DNA from: Phycomyces blakesleeanus NRRL 1555(-)
Lineage: Eukaryota; Mucoromycota; Mucoromycetes; Mucorales; Phycomycetaceae
Assembly: GCF_001638985.1 (NCBI RefSeq)
Contig: NW_017265139.1
Coordinates: forward strand, 1,054,001-1,118,000
DNA length: 64,000 nt
Direction: 5' to 3'
The position numbers and the translations under genes are program-made. This document shows, in pieces, positions 1-11,184 of the stretch (its first letter is position 1; each line of letters begins with the position of its first letter). Below the pieces are notes generated by a model. The model was given only the letters and a program-made list of their open reading frames with translations. It was not told the DNA's origin and searched no databases.

Positions 1-993
1 AATCGGATGATCCCGACGAGGAAGATTCATCCGACCCAGATGAAGAAGCAGCACCACTATTAGATTTCTTCGGACTTCTGCCACGACCGTTGAACAGAGA
101 AGGTCCAGCTGGTGTAACAGCCGGTGTGAGCTTCTTGCCAGCATATTGCGGATGTTGTTGGTTTTGAGACACGGATAAACCAGTAGGTGGGAGTTGTAGT
201 GACGGTTGGGATGGCTGTGTTGATGATTGTGTTGTTGATTGTTGTGCAGAATTAAGAGAAGGTTGTGGCGGAGGATCTCTTATCCCGGGGTGACGAATAG
301 GTACAGAGGCCATGGTGTATTTTCGGCGCTTTGCTTCTGCCGATTGAGCCGACTGAGCCGATGCAGTATTACCATTATTTGGAGGAGTAGATGACGGAGG
401 GGGCATTGTGATTTTGGGAGATTTTTTAGCTACTGTTAAGGGTTCGACAGGCGAAACGAATTCTTCAAAGATAACATCATCATCGTCGTCGTCATCATCG
501 TCTTCGTCAACTTCCATAGTAGATATAATAGGTGAAACAATTGATTGTCGTCGTCGTTGTTGCTGTTGTTGTTGCTGTTGCTGTTGCTGTTGTTGTTGCT
601 TATTAGCACCTGATATTTCTCCATCCTCTCCTTTATCATCCTCTTCATCATCATCGTCTTCACCAAGAACCTCTTCCATATCTTTGAGAATATCGAAAGC
701 AAAGTCATCTACAATCTCCTCTCCTGGCCTTTCGTCAATCTTTCGCACTCCCCCACCCGGCTGAACAATTTCAGTAACAACCTTACGAGGCTGTTTGTTA
801 CTGATCTTACGTTTGCGAGACTTTTTCAAAGTGAGTCGAACCGGTGATTCTTCTAATATAAAAGTCTATTGTAGAATTAATGTCAGTTGAAATTTACAAG
901 AGAGAGAAAAGAAGAAGAAGATCATTAGCTCATAATACACAATTGTTAACATTTTGATTAAAATTCAGTAAACATCTATCCACTTTTACATAA

Positions 994-1034
<41 letters not shown>

Positions 1035-1444
1035 CTCTTTACTTGAGACTTATCACAGAGAAAGAAAAATTGTTTATATCTTACTTGTGATTTTTCATCA
1101 TATATCAATAGTACTTCTGTTTCGTTTGGATCAGAGTTAGGCTCTGGAACACCCTCATACTCAAAAGGTGCATTATTATTATTTCCTTGAAGCTTATTAA
1201 ATTACATGAGCACAATCGTCTATTGCTTGTAGTTATGCATCTTACCCCTCGTGATTTAAATTGTAGTTGGTAAAGATCATTGCTCTCTTGTTGAATGGTC
1301 AGCGGTCGAGACAATAGCCCGGATTCTGGTTTGGTGGTAACTTAACAAAGGTGATGGACGTCAGAGAACCCAACATGTATTTATATATAGATATATAATG
1401 ATATAATGATATATACACACTTATATATATATATATATACATAT

Positions 1445-1477
<33 letters not shown>

Positions 1478-1603
1478 ATTTACAATCTCCAATCACTTAC
1501 AATGGAGTGCATATAAATCGTTTCGAGTATTATTATTATTAGATTGAAATGAGCGTCCTAGTTCAACAGTGTGCTTTCCAATGGGCAAAAAGGCAATGTC
1601 CAT
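1..1603 (-). CDS. ELL-associated factor (EAF), 5' part, runs off window
   Basis: EAF proteins bind ELL and stimulate RNA polymerase II elongation in the nucleus. The spliced N-terminus matches the EAF N-terminal domain: an opening LPIGKHTVELGRSF, then LHFTTKPESGL, FKSRG and the signature EVLLIYDEKSQTFILEESP followed by basic LKKSRKRK. Exons on the minus strand are 1603-1501, 1340-1246, 1192-1085 and 865 to beyond base 1, all GT-AG and frame-consistent (at least 390 codons). The ATG at 1603 sits in a GCC-ATG-G context. The rest is low complexity, as usual for the family: an acidic stretch, about 12 glutamines near 540-600, an eight-residue Asp run, then Ser/Pro/Gln-rich sequence. The intron 866-1084 carries a CA/TA microsatellite. 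The stop lies outside the window. S. pombe has a comparable Eaf1-Ell1 pair; the ELL partner is not here. Confidence 0.8.
866..1084 (-). repeat. CA/TA microsatellite inside EAF intron 3
   Basis: The EAF intron 1084-866 contains an uninterrupted CA run (995-1020) that switches to a TA run (1021-1034). At 219 nt it is the longest EAF intron found; the others are 53 and 160 nt. Confidence 0.85.
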
Positions 1604-1774
1604 GGCGACAAGGGAACCAAAAAAAGAAAAAAAAAAGAGAACAAGTCCAGTTGAGATGTGCTGGCCTACGTTGGCCAATTTTCTTATTTTATTCAATCAC
1701 CGACAAACAAGACCAAAAGAAACAAGAACAAGTATGAGGAAGAGGTAATGAATGGATATGGTGTGAAAAAAAAA

Positions 1775-1821
<47 letters not shown>

Positions 1822-2211
1822 ACATATAAGTTATGAGTACACTTGTATATATATATATAGATAATAGTAATAGTAATAGTAATAGTAATAGTAATAATAA
1901 TAGTAATAGTAATAGTAATAGTAATAGTAATAGTAATAGTAATAGTAATAGTAATAGTAATAATATAAGGAAAAGAAGAAGAATAAAGGAAAAAAGACTA
2001 ATATTAATAATACGATAATAAACAAGACAATCCAAAGAGCAGAACGTAGGCATGAAGGCTCTTTCTGATTTTTTTGTGTGCGCGTGGAAGAGTTGTGAGT
2101 TGTGAGTTGTGAGCTGTGAGTTGTGAGCTGTGAGTTGTAAGTGCGTGAGCGAGTGAGGGAAAGCGTGAGTGAGGGAGTGCGTGAGTGATAGAGAGATAGG
2201 TAAGTAGTGGC
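1604..2211. repeat. Repeat-dense spacer: polyA/(CA)n and (TAGTAA)n
   Basis: This spacer separates the tandem minus-strand EAF and Kelch-BTB genes. It holds a polyA tract running straight into about 20 CA units (1766-1819), and a long array of the hexamer TAGTAA (1861-1963) with one or two variant units. A GTGAGTT/GTGAGCT-like direct repeat lies at about 2094-2140. Open frames read through these arrays (polyL, polyY, SNSN) are artefacts of the repeats. I see no gene. Confidence 0.85.
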
Positions 2212-4545
2212 TTATTGAAACATGGAGAGCTTATTGGAGAATGCACCAAGAAAGGGACGTATCCTAGATTCCTTTTTCTTGGATTTTGTGGTATTCGTAG
2301 TATTGGCAGGTGCTGTAGCTGAACGAGTGGCTCGAGAAGTCCCAGTACTGACACTTGCATTGAGGCTTGTACTGATACTTGCACTTGGTCCAATCGTAGG
2401 TGAAGCAGCCGCACCAATACCATTTCCAATATGATTATTTTGAATAACCGCAGTAGACGATGGTCCATGGACAGTAGGTGAGTGTTGAGGACTTGGAATG
2501 TTGTAAGATGATCCTGCTGAGCGCGGAGGAGAATCCTGCTCATAAACAACGGGGGTATTAGAATGTGTTATACCAAGGTTAAACGGCATGACAGATGCAC
2601 GCGCGACTTGATGTGATGAAGACTTTTGACTAATAGAATGAGCTCTAGAGGCATAGGCTGAGTCGAATGCAGGTTGTGTGGGTGAAAGTGCTGGAGACGG
2701 TAGAGAAGTTGAAGATGGTCGATGTGTTGGCGTGGTTGGTGAAAGTGGGAAATCAGAAAACAAGGGCGAAGAGTGAGAGTGTGTGCGGATACGTGAATGG
2801 CTTTCTGAGTGCGATTGTTGCTGTTGCTGAATCATCTTCTTGGCAGCAATCATCATCTTGAGCGCTCGGATCTGAAGACTTGTCTGGTGGGATAATGCAG
2901 CAGTTTCGAATATCAGTGGGGCAGTAGACATATTGAGCATTTGGTGCAGGGCATGGGTAGATAATTCGCGGAGACGGGGTAGATTGTACATATCCGATAA
3001 TAGCAGTAGCTGCGATAGAATGTGAGGCTGGTACTGTTGAGCAGTCAAGAGATTATCCGTGTAGATGAACTGTAAGAGGGCAATGACCACGGCATACGGG
3101 TACGGAAATGCCATACCTCGACTCTTTGTCCCAGAAGTCTCGGGAAGATCGACCACATCCAGCCCTTCAGTAGACACCTGAATAAGGTCAGCAAAGTAAG
3201 GCCATCGTTGGGCCAATACGGCTGAGTTGACTGGTATGGTTTGTTGTTCTCGGGTGATGATATGGAAATCGGCCACGGCAGGCTCATTGAGTAACGATAA
3301 CCCCATTTCTTGGGCGAGAGACGAACAAGTGGTCCGTGGCAGACGATACACCCCAAATGCTTCGAGATCAACTGTGGCAAGATGATCAAAATTCATCTGA
3401 CGATGTGTATAATCTTCGAGGAAGCTTCGGGTGCGGTTACCAAAGACCAAAAACCGGTTTGTGTTCTCATGTAATACACCACGGTGCCATGATCCAGTCG
3501 AAAACATGGCTCCGGTCTCGATGCGTGCCCAAGTTAATGTGCCTAGATTGAGAGACCATATGGTATATGCTTGTGACTGTGGCGAGAGGTAAGTTCCTGC
3601 CAATATAAGATGATGGCCAAGAGTGTGACCGGTAGGAAATCGTAGCCCAGGAGGCATCATTGTTCCAGACATAAAACTAGAGCAGTCTTCGATATTAGAG
3701 GCTGTTGCATTGGGTAAGAAGATCAATTGGAGTTCTCTACGGACATCCGAAAAGCTGTGATTTGAATATAGATAAATAGGACTTGGCTCACGGGTACTCT
3801 GAAGTGATTGACCGTATTGACGTACTAGAGATGCTCGATGGTTGTAGTCCACGACAGGCTGATCCTTGTCTTGTTGAGATTGCGGGTGATCTTCGTTATC
3901 TGACATCGGTTCACGTAAAAGCACAGGTAGCCGAGTTCCTGTAGGAGTTGTAATGGCTACCGATCGATATGCGCCAATGGATTTGTCAAATGTTTTGGCT
4001 TGAACCCATTCCCAGCGTTTCAGACTGAGAACATTGATTTCACTAATATATTTGTTGCTTATATCCTGACCGCCGACGATGACTAGACGATCATCCGTAA
4101 CCGAGGAAAGGTGAGCATATCGTGCGCTCGGTGCGTGGGTTGAAGATTGGAGAGGAGGTTTCTTCCAGCTCATTGTACTTAGGTCAAAAAGAGAAACATC
4201 GTTGAGAACTGCGATTTGTTCCGTTTCGAGCGAGTGGCCCATACCACCAAAGAAGACGAGCGAATTTCCATATACACTGGCTGAGTGAAAGTAGCGTGCC
4301 TGGGGTGGTGAGTCTGAGTCTGGTGCAGGGAAATGACGGCTCCACAGAAGAGTGTTGAGGTCGAGGATGTAGAGGTGATTGGTCATCTTTCGAGATGAAA
4401 CGAGTCTTCCTGCAAAGACAAAAACTTGATCATTGACCACTGTGACTGATGCGCCGACAAGGGGAGGAGGCACTTCACCCTGTGTCAGTCGCACTTGGGT
4501 AATTATGCCCGAGATGGACTGCATTTGCATCGTTGCTGTTGACAT
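2212..4545 (-). CDS. Kelch-BTB protein, Ral2/LZTR1-like architecture
   Basis: A single-exon gene of 777 codons. The longest frame opens at a TTG (4557); the first ATG is at 4545 with A at -3, giving MSTATMQMQSIS. The N-terminal half has Kelch blades (residues about 20-180 and 290-370) with hallmark GRLVSSRKMTNHLYILDL, RYFHSASVYGNSLVFFGG and RYAHLSSVTDDRLVIVGG. A BTB/POZ domain follows at about 420-560 (DFHIITREQQTIPVNSAVLA, and a FIYTDN segment typical of BTB). The C-terminal 200 residues are Ser/Thr/Pro-rich and end in a basic tail. Kelch before BTB is the order seen in animal LZTR1 and fission yeast Ral2, which act around Ras; ordinary BTB-Kelch adaptors have the reverse order. A Cul3-adaptor or Ras-linked role is inferred from architecture only. 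Confidence 0.8.
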   Translation of the reverse strand: MSTATMQMQSISGIITQVRLTQGEVPPPLVGASVTVVNDQVFVFAGRLVSSRKMTNHLYILDLNTLLWSRHFPAPDSDSPPQARYFHSASVYGNSLVFFGGMGHSLETEQIAVLNDVSLFDLSTMSWKKPPLQSSTHAPSARYAHLSSVTDDRLVIVGGQDISNKYISEINVLSLKRWEWVQAKTFDKSIGAYRSVAITTPTGTRLPVLLREPMSDNEDHPQSQQDKDQPVVDYNHRASLVRQYGQSLQSTREPSPIYLYSNHSFSDVRRELQLIFLPNATASNIEDCSSFMSGTMMPPGLRFPTGHTLGHHLILAGTYLSPQSQAYTIWSLNLGTLTWARIETGAMFSTGSWHRGVLHENTNRFLVFGNRTRSFLEDYTHRQMNFDHLATVDLEAFGVYRLPRTTCSSLAQEMGLSLLNEPAVADFHIITREQQTIPVNSAVLAQRWPYFADLIQVSTEGLDVVDLPETSGTKSRGMAFPYPYAVVIALLQFIYTDNLLTAQQYQPHILSQLLLLSDMYNLPRLRELSTHALHQMLNMSTAPLIFETAALSHQTSLQIRALKMMIAAKKMIQQQQQSHSESHSRIRTHSHSSPLFSDFPLSPTTPTHRPSSTSLPSPALSPTQPAFDSAYASRAHSISQKSSSHQVARASVMPFNLGITHSNTPVVYEQDSPPRSAGSSYNIPSPQHSPTVHGPSSTAVIQNNHIGNGIGAAASPTIGPSASISTSLNASVSTGTSRATRSATAPANTTNTTKSKKKESRIRPFLGAFSNKLSMFQ

Positions 4546-5899
4546 TGTGTTGTCCAAGAGGTGAGAGAGGGGGGAGGGAGGGGTTGCGTTGTAAAAGAAC
4601 CACCGGAAGGATGTGAAATAGGGACGACTGTTGATTTTTTTTCCTTTAGTCTTTTTTATTTATTTTTTTAATTTTCCTCTTCGACTTCTTCGCCTTCTTG
4701 AGGAGAGTTTTCTTCTTTCTTTGTTGATGTTGTTGGTTTCCTTGACCTCTTTAAAGGTTGTGTATATATAGAGAATATTTATATATATAGATAAACTAAT
4801 ATATACACTTTTAAAGATATATATATATATACTTAATCTATATATATATATATAGATTATATATACACTGTAAAGAAATAATAAGACAAGGAAATAGGAA
4901 AAAGAGAGGACAATCCCATAAAGAGTAAAAGGGACAAAAAAAACAAGACCGATAAAATATAGGAAAATAAAAAGGAAAAATAGTGCTTCAAACTATATGG
5001 CACAACTGGCGCGGAGATTCGTCGTATTTTTGGCACATACTCTATATATTTATATGTACATATGGAAGACTTTAGGTAACAGAGGAGCCAAAAATATATC
5101 AGAAGGATCGAGAAAGAGATGTAAGCCATGACAAAGTGCATGTTGACACACTTGTACGTAAGTAATTTGTAAAGATGCGTTTATTATAATAAAATCTCAT
5201 ATTTTCTTTTGTCTCTAGAATACAGCCTTTTTGTTTTACTATCAATCAATATCCAAATAAGGAAAAATAGGATAGAATAAAAAACCAGGTGAGTGAGAAA
5301 GAGGTAGAAAAGGAGAGGTAGAAAAAAGGGACAAGAACCAATAGACTTGCAGAAACTTTTACTCAAAATACCCACAGTGACTGAATTAATGATCCAGAGT
5401 AAGAGAGAATATAGATAAAAAGGTAAAGAGAGGTAGGGGTATTGGAAGAAAGAGGTAAGGGGGGGGGGGGGGGGGGGGGGGGTAGAGAGGAGAAGTGGAC
5501 ATAAGAAAATAACAGAATTAGGGATGTCCCTGGCTCAAAGGAGCAAGCCGGGTTAAGCTACAAGACAGATCAGCAGTTTTATCGTACGAACAATCATTAG
5601 ATTATACAAATCTATCAAACCCATTATCATTCTACGGCCATACACACATAACATTTGGCGCTGACTATTGTTTGTGGGAGCACATTCGTGTACTCTTGTG
5701 CAAAATAGCGCTTTTATTTCTTTATTAGATCTTATTATATTCTTTTATTGCTTCTTCTTCAATGTGGGGCATTTTCAGTGTCACCCTAGGTTCTTCTTTA
5801 ACATTTTTTTTATATCTCAGCTATAGTTGTAATAAGCGTGGCTTGTGTACTTGTTATCCCTCCAAACTCAACTCATTTTATAACCCTAATCAATAGATC
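4546..5899. other. Spacer between divergent Kelch-BTB and POP4 genes
   Basis: AT-rich intergenic DNA between two divergent starts. It has TA dinucleotide runs (4760-4860), purine-rich stretches, and an uninterrupted run of 24 G (5459-5482). No convincing gene is seen; the longest open frames are hydrophobic translations of polypurine tracts. Confidence 0.7.
5459..5482 (+). repeat. Poly-G tract (24 nt)
   Basis: A run of 24 consecutive G in an AT-rich spacer. The exact length may be a sequencing or assembly estimate. Confidence 0.9.
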
Positions 5900-6886
5900 A
5901 TGGAAAAGCGTAAGAATCTATGATTCCATGTCAAATATGTATATTAAAATCACGTTCTTGTAACCACAGCCGAGAATCTCTATCAGTCTCTGCATAGCAC
6001 ACAGAAAGACCCCATTAAAGATGAGGTAATTGCCTAATCATCACATTATCTTCACATTAATAAATATTGTATATTTATACAAATGCATAAACATATATAT
6101 ATACCATTATATATCTCTTTTCAAAGGCTGCCGTCAAGAGTGTAGTACGAGACCTTGTCTATGAAACTACCTCTGAAGAAAAAGTTATCCAAAACCTGAA
6201 GCCAGTGCGTATAGATCCTTCTCCGGAATCGCTCGGGGAAGCAAAATCCCTCAAAAAGAAAAAAATGAGAAAACCCCACGAGAAGAGCCGTCGATTGAAT
6301 GCTCGCGAAAGAAGAGCTTTCAAGGTCTATGATATTCCAGCTGAAGCCCACAAATATGATATTTTCGTTCAATTGAATAAACTCTGGCAAGGGTATATGG
6401 CAGAAGTCTATTCGCAGGGAGCAAATCCTTCTCAATTTGCACAGAAATTGCTCAAAGCAGACTTTCACGGTGCGATATTCAAAGGTAAAGATTGATTGCT
6501 TGAATAAAGAGATAATATTTTCTTTTATTTTTTTTTGCTTTGGATCTGGTACTGATTTAATCGTATAGTCATCAAAAGTAAGAATCCATCCTATGTGGGC
6601 ATAGAGGGAATAGTGGTTCAAGAGACTCTTAGTGTATTCAAGATTATTTCCAAAAACAACAAATTGCAACGTAAGTGAAGTTTTGAGTCTGGCAAAGACG
6701 TGAGCCTATTGTTCTGATCTATTTTTGTATACATGTATGACAGAAATACCAAAGATTAGCTCTGTGTTTACGATGGAAATGGAATGTTGTCCGGGTGTCT
6801 TTACCTTGTATGGTCCTCAACTTCAATTTAGAGCGGCAGATAGAGCCGTCAAGAAGTTCAAACCTAAGCCCAGTATTGATCTTTAG
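5900..6886 (+). CDS. POP4: RNase P/MRP subunit Pop4/Rpp29
   Basis: Pop4/Rpp29 is an RNA-binding subunit of nuclear RNase P and RNase MRP, which process tRNA and rRNA precursors. Five exons: 5900-5909, 5970-6025, 6127-6484, 6569-6670 and 6744-6886 (222 codons), all GT-AG with consistent phases. The tiny first exon encodes MEK plus one base, completed by CC of exon 2 (MEKPENLYQSLH). Family features: a basic KSLKKKKMRKPHEKSRRLNA segment, the helix YDIPAEAHKYDIFVQLNKLW, then the Sm-like barrel (LKADFHGAIFKVIKSKNPSY, GIEGIVVQETLSVFKIISK, IPKISSVFTMEM, FTLYGPQLQFRAADRAVKKF). The length is close to that of other Rpp29 proteins. Nothing is unusual except the 10-nt first coding exon. Confidence 0.92.
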
Positions 6887-7010
6887 ATTAATGAGTTGTA
6901 GAGTAAGAATAGTCTCTCGCATACAAAAGGCTTAGATCCGGCAACACATGTAGATAAGGTAGATGAGAATATGGCGCAACCGCCATTCTCTGAATTTGTA
7001 TATCAACCCC

Positions 7011-7214
7011 TCACCCTTTTTCCTTTGTCATTTCCACTGCGAATTCAAAGGAGACATCAATCACATCATCTCCCTTGGTTTCAGATCCCTAAAGAAAACT
7101 TATACAATGTTGGAATAAGATCCACCCTAGAGATGTCATTCTAATCAAGGAGATCTTTTATACCTCCTTATTAGCGAGTGCTATCATAAAGAACACAAAA
7201 ACAACAACAATCCT
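7011..7214 (-). CDS. Possible last two exons of an unrecognised gene
   Basis: On the minus strand a segment ending at about 7164 reads IVVVFVFFMIALANKE, membrane-helix-like, up to a GTATAA donor. An intron (7163-7089, ending TTTCTTTAG) joins in frame to GSETKGDDVIDVSFEFAVEM and TKEKG plus TGA at 7011-7013. Another exon-like stretch (TAEFGVRSRNRDRISLVR, just after a TTTTTGCAG and before GTATGT) lies near 7460-7510. I could not link these into one consistent frame or find the start, and I do not recognise a family. Convergent with POP4, 125 bp apart. A membrane-anchored protein is only a guess. Confidence 0.3.
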
Positions 7215-10139
7215 ATATATTTAAGATTTTTTTGGAGCCTAGACTTGTACTCCCCTTCACATTAAACGAAACTTCTTTAATAAGAACTGGTAATATATAT
7301 AATTTATATCCAACTATTTGACAAGAAACCACGACAATGTGCTTGTCTTTAACAGTGTTTACGCATTCAATATTGATACCATAATAAGAATACCCTTTCG
7401 CTATATTCTTACCTACCACCAAATACTTGTATATATATAGTCATAATTACATACGCGCACAAGACTGATTCGATCTCTATTACGTGATCTTACTCCAAAT
7501 TCTGCTGTGCTGCAAAAAGATGAGAAATGTCATATATGGTTAGGGGATAATCCGTATCACCGCGGTTACTCATACAAAACGGCGTATTATATCCCACGTT
7601 TACATGTCCAAAGTCATTATTGGATTTAGACTTGGCTTTTGTAATGTTCATAAAGCACCATATATTATTATTATACTTGTAATTTTTACTGTTACTAATC
7701 TAGAGGACTCAACCTTTAATATGTCACCTCTAGCATGAACACAGGATTTTGACGCATTTTGATTTAACAGTAATATAAAAGTAACAAGCTAAAAGAAAAA
7801 AAATCCTAAAAAAAATAGTCTTTTTTTTTATTGTTGTTGTATTTGTTCAATAGTCCAGTCAAATTGAATATATTAAGATTATTAGACCCTCCAGATAACT
7901 ATAAGAAAATTGAACAACGCGTGGAAAACAAGAAAGAAGAAAAAACCCATGTTTTTTTTTTAAAAAAAAAACGAAGTGGAACGTAACAAATTAGTGTTAG
8001 TATCAGTATTCATATTAATATTAACATTAATCTATTACTGAAGTCTCAATTGTAAGACAATATATTTAAAAGAAAATTATGGTGCATTTAATTAATGAAG
8101 CACTTTTATTTAAAGAAAATGTAATATATAGCGCGGCGTCTCTTTTGATTGTGTCTCGAGTCAAAGTCCAAACATTTAGATCATAAAAAATTGAGTTTCT
8201 TGTACTGCCAAGTTAGTGTCTGTGCTTCATACTACGATCAAGTCCGCTGTACTACACAAGAATATGATCGCCATTCACAAACCTGTCGGTCTGTGCAAAT
8301 GTATTCATTAATTCAGATAGGATATATAGGTAATAAAAAGATTGATACAATTATATACCTGTAATTAAAGAAGTACATTTTAAAAGCTATAAAAACTATA
8401 TGGTGCATGTAACAAACAATTAAACTAACATTTTCTTATAATACTACTATATTCAACTACTGTTTATAATATGCACAATTATTATTAATATTTGAAGTAG
8501 AGATTTATATAATAAAGCATATCATGTAGCCGTACTTAATACATAGTTCAACATATATTTACAAAAAATATAGTAGTAAAGAAAGTAGAATGTAAACCAA
8601 GATATTCAAAGATAAAGCCTCAATCTAGGACATTCCCGGCAGTATGTGTAAAAAGATAGTTAATGAATGTCTAAAATCAATCTAAATTTACACAGCTACC
8701 TCTGTAGATGCCCTTATGATGTAAAGCGACAGAATGTATTAATGTAATTACTTATATAGTCAGAATCATACTATTTATACAATTTTTAATTTAAAAAGAT
8801 TCTTTTTTTTTGTTCTCCCAACTATTATGCATTTCTAGAAATACTAGTAGTATTACTTCATAAATACACCAAGTCTGTTACTAAGGACTATACTAAAAGT
8901 TAATATAAAGCACCTTTTATAAGTTACAAGATATATGCTTATGATGATTTATGAATTAATTACTTTTATATGGACAGAAACTTTGATTATGTTGCTAGAT
9001 TGCATCAATATAGAAAGTAAAAGAACGAAAATATAGTATTTGACCAAAATACTATTCTAAAGACACTCCCATTCTTTTGTATTGCTATAGAAAAAACTCT
9101 TATGCCCTAATAATATAATCATAGATTCTGTTTAAACAGAGTTGCACATATTCCTGTATTCGGCATATTTGATAAATAATAATAGCTATATACACAGAAA
9201 AAACCAGGTTTCCAGCTATATAATTAAAGGAAATCATGCAATAGATTCAGTGGTTAATTAAATATATAGCTTCTAATAAAAAATAATATACATTATACAT
9301 TTATCATATATATAACTTATCATAAGCTACAAAAGCTCTTTAGAGCAGCTTGGTAGCTGTATGTCTTTAACTAACTATATCATAGAAAATATTTACTATT
9401 AACATAGACTGTAATGTGATAATATCAAGAGGTCTTTAATATAAAAACTCTTTGATATATGAAAGTCAAGGAATTTCTATGTGTAGGAATTTAGTCTTAA
9501 CTAAATATAGATATAGTATTATTTTGAAAACAAATAACGCCAATGACCCCTTATTTTTTTATAGGGAGAGAGATAGAGAGAGAAAGAGATAAATATGTAC
9601 TGAGGAACTTGCTGTCTAGTTTTTTCTCTTGTTCCTCTATGCACCATTCTTAGGAACAATCAAGTAAGTACCACTTCTTTATACACATCTTTACGTGTAA
9701 AACGCGTTTTTTTTTGTTATAAAAAAACCAATTTACTCAATCAGCACCATTACTCATTATGCATTACTTAATGCTTTACCAAAACATTGACTTTACATTA
9801 ACTCTTTTTTTCATTTTTCTTTCTTCTTCTTCTTTTTACAAGGTTTATACTGTTTAAGAAACCCATAAGATTTATCTTGAGGCTGTTTTTTTCTGCTATT
9901 ATTCATAATAGTAGTGTATGAATTCTTGATTCGTAGTGTGATGCGTACACGCTCTGTGGTCGTAGAGATGGTAAGTACATTAATGTTACATTTCTTCCCA
10001 TGCTTTATTTCTTATACTTATTTTCTTTATTCATTTTATGTTATGTACATTCTAAAAGCGCATGCACCTACACATGGTATACAATTACCATATTCAGTCT
10101 TTTCTGTTAGATTTCGGTCTAATGGAGGAGATTGATGTA
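7215..10139. other. Long AT-rich gene-poor spacer
   Basis: About 2.9 kb of very AT-rich DNA with many stops in all frames and homopolymer T/A runs. Splice-like motifs (for example GTAAGTAC at about 9971 with an acceptor near 10110) occur, but no supporting coding sequence was recognised. The left end may include upstream exons of the unidentified minus-strand gene. Confidence 0.6.
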
Positions 10140-11135
10140 AGCCTCTTGGAGACAGAAGCGGAGGTGTTTACACCAAAACTGGTCTCAACCAAACCAACTA
10201 GAGGGTATGGGCCTCTCAGCGTTCAGTAAAGAAAAACCAAACTTGTCTGATTCGGCTCCAGTCTCCACATATCAAAGTCAAACATAGACGCGGCCAAGTG
10301 GGGTGTAGTCACAGACGGGAGCCTTCGGGCGCGTCTTTAGGTGGGAGCTTCTTTCTAGAGGCGCCAATGAAATACCACCACCCATTTGGCCAACCCCCTG
10401 CATCGGCAGCGGGTGGACATGGCTTGGGAGTAACGCTGTTCACCGCAGACGAACTAGCCCGAAACCTTCCATCGAAGCCTTCTCATCCCTTGCGTGTGAG
10501 GCCGTGGAGTGCTCTTCCGCAACTTTGGCATCTATTCTAGATCTGAGGTTAGGCGAAGAAAGAAGAACAGACAAGTTTGGTGAGCGCAGCAGCAAAAGCT
10601 ATGGAGTATGCTGTTGTGACATTCTTTTTCAAGCCACTCAGCCCGTGCGAGAGACTTATGTCTGGGGTGGACCAAACCTTACCATAAAGGTGGGACCAGA
10701 GTTCGGCAGTAGACCGTCGTGATGTCAGGTCATTTTCTTTTTACTGATGGTACCAGTATTGTACGAACCAAGAAGTAAAGTACGCAAGTATTTTTCTTAT
10801 CTTCAAGCCTCTGCAACGTTGTAGTCGGTCGATTTGGCCAGTGCTACAAAGTCACGCTTGTCAGAATGTGACCGAACGTCTTTAAGTCGCATCTCTGGGT
10901 TTTAGACAATGCTAAAATATACTTCCCGCGTACAAATTGTACACCCTGGCTCTTGGGCCTAGTACTATACTAGCTGACCTTGGTCTTGATTGATCGGGTC
11001 ACATGTAATGTTAATACTGGGAAGGAAAAAATCGCATACAGACTATATGAAATCGACGGGGTGTCGAAGGTGTAAAATGATCCTGTAATCATTTATCACT
11101 GAAGATTAAGCCCTTGTCTTTGAATTTGTTCTTCG
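10140..11135 (+). pseudogene. Degenerate 28S (LSU) rRNA copy, 3' domain
   Basis: A GC-richer block aligns colinearly by eye with the last kilobase of cytosolic large-subunit rRNA. Anchors in order: an AGCG...AAAGAA...ACATAGA stretch (about 10219-10290); GTGGGAGCTTC (about 10341), then GGCGCCA-TGAAATACCAC; GTAGACCGTCGTGATGTCAGG (about 10709); TACTGATGGTACC; GTACGAACC at the sarcin-ricin position; CCGAACGTCTTTAAGTC matching the usual CTGAACGCCTCTAAGTC; and the 3' end GATTAAGCCCTTGTC (about 11104). Between anchors there are many substitutions and indels. The sarcin-ricin loop (normally AGTACGAGAGGAAC) is broken, and no 18S, 5.8S or ITS is adjacent. I read it as a dispersed, decayed rDNA fragment. 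Short open frames across it are spurious. Percent identity needs an alignment. Confidence 0.7.
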
Positions 11136-11184
11136 GAACACCTTCAATACCTTCGGGATTCTTATATATATATACATATATTTA

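Noticed and set aside
1697..2053. Open frames rich in Leu, Tyr or Ser-Asn near 1.7-2.05 kb
   Set aside because: They are translations of the CA and TAGTAA arrays.
10298..10722. Two overlapping 70-80 codon plus-strand frames
   Set aside because: They lie wholly inside the 28S rRNA relic.
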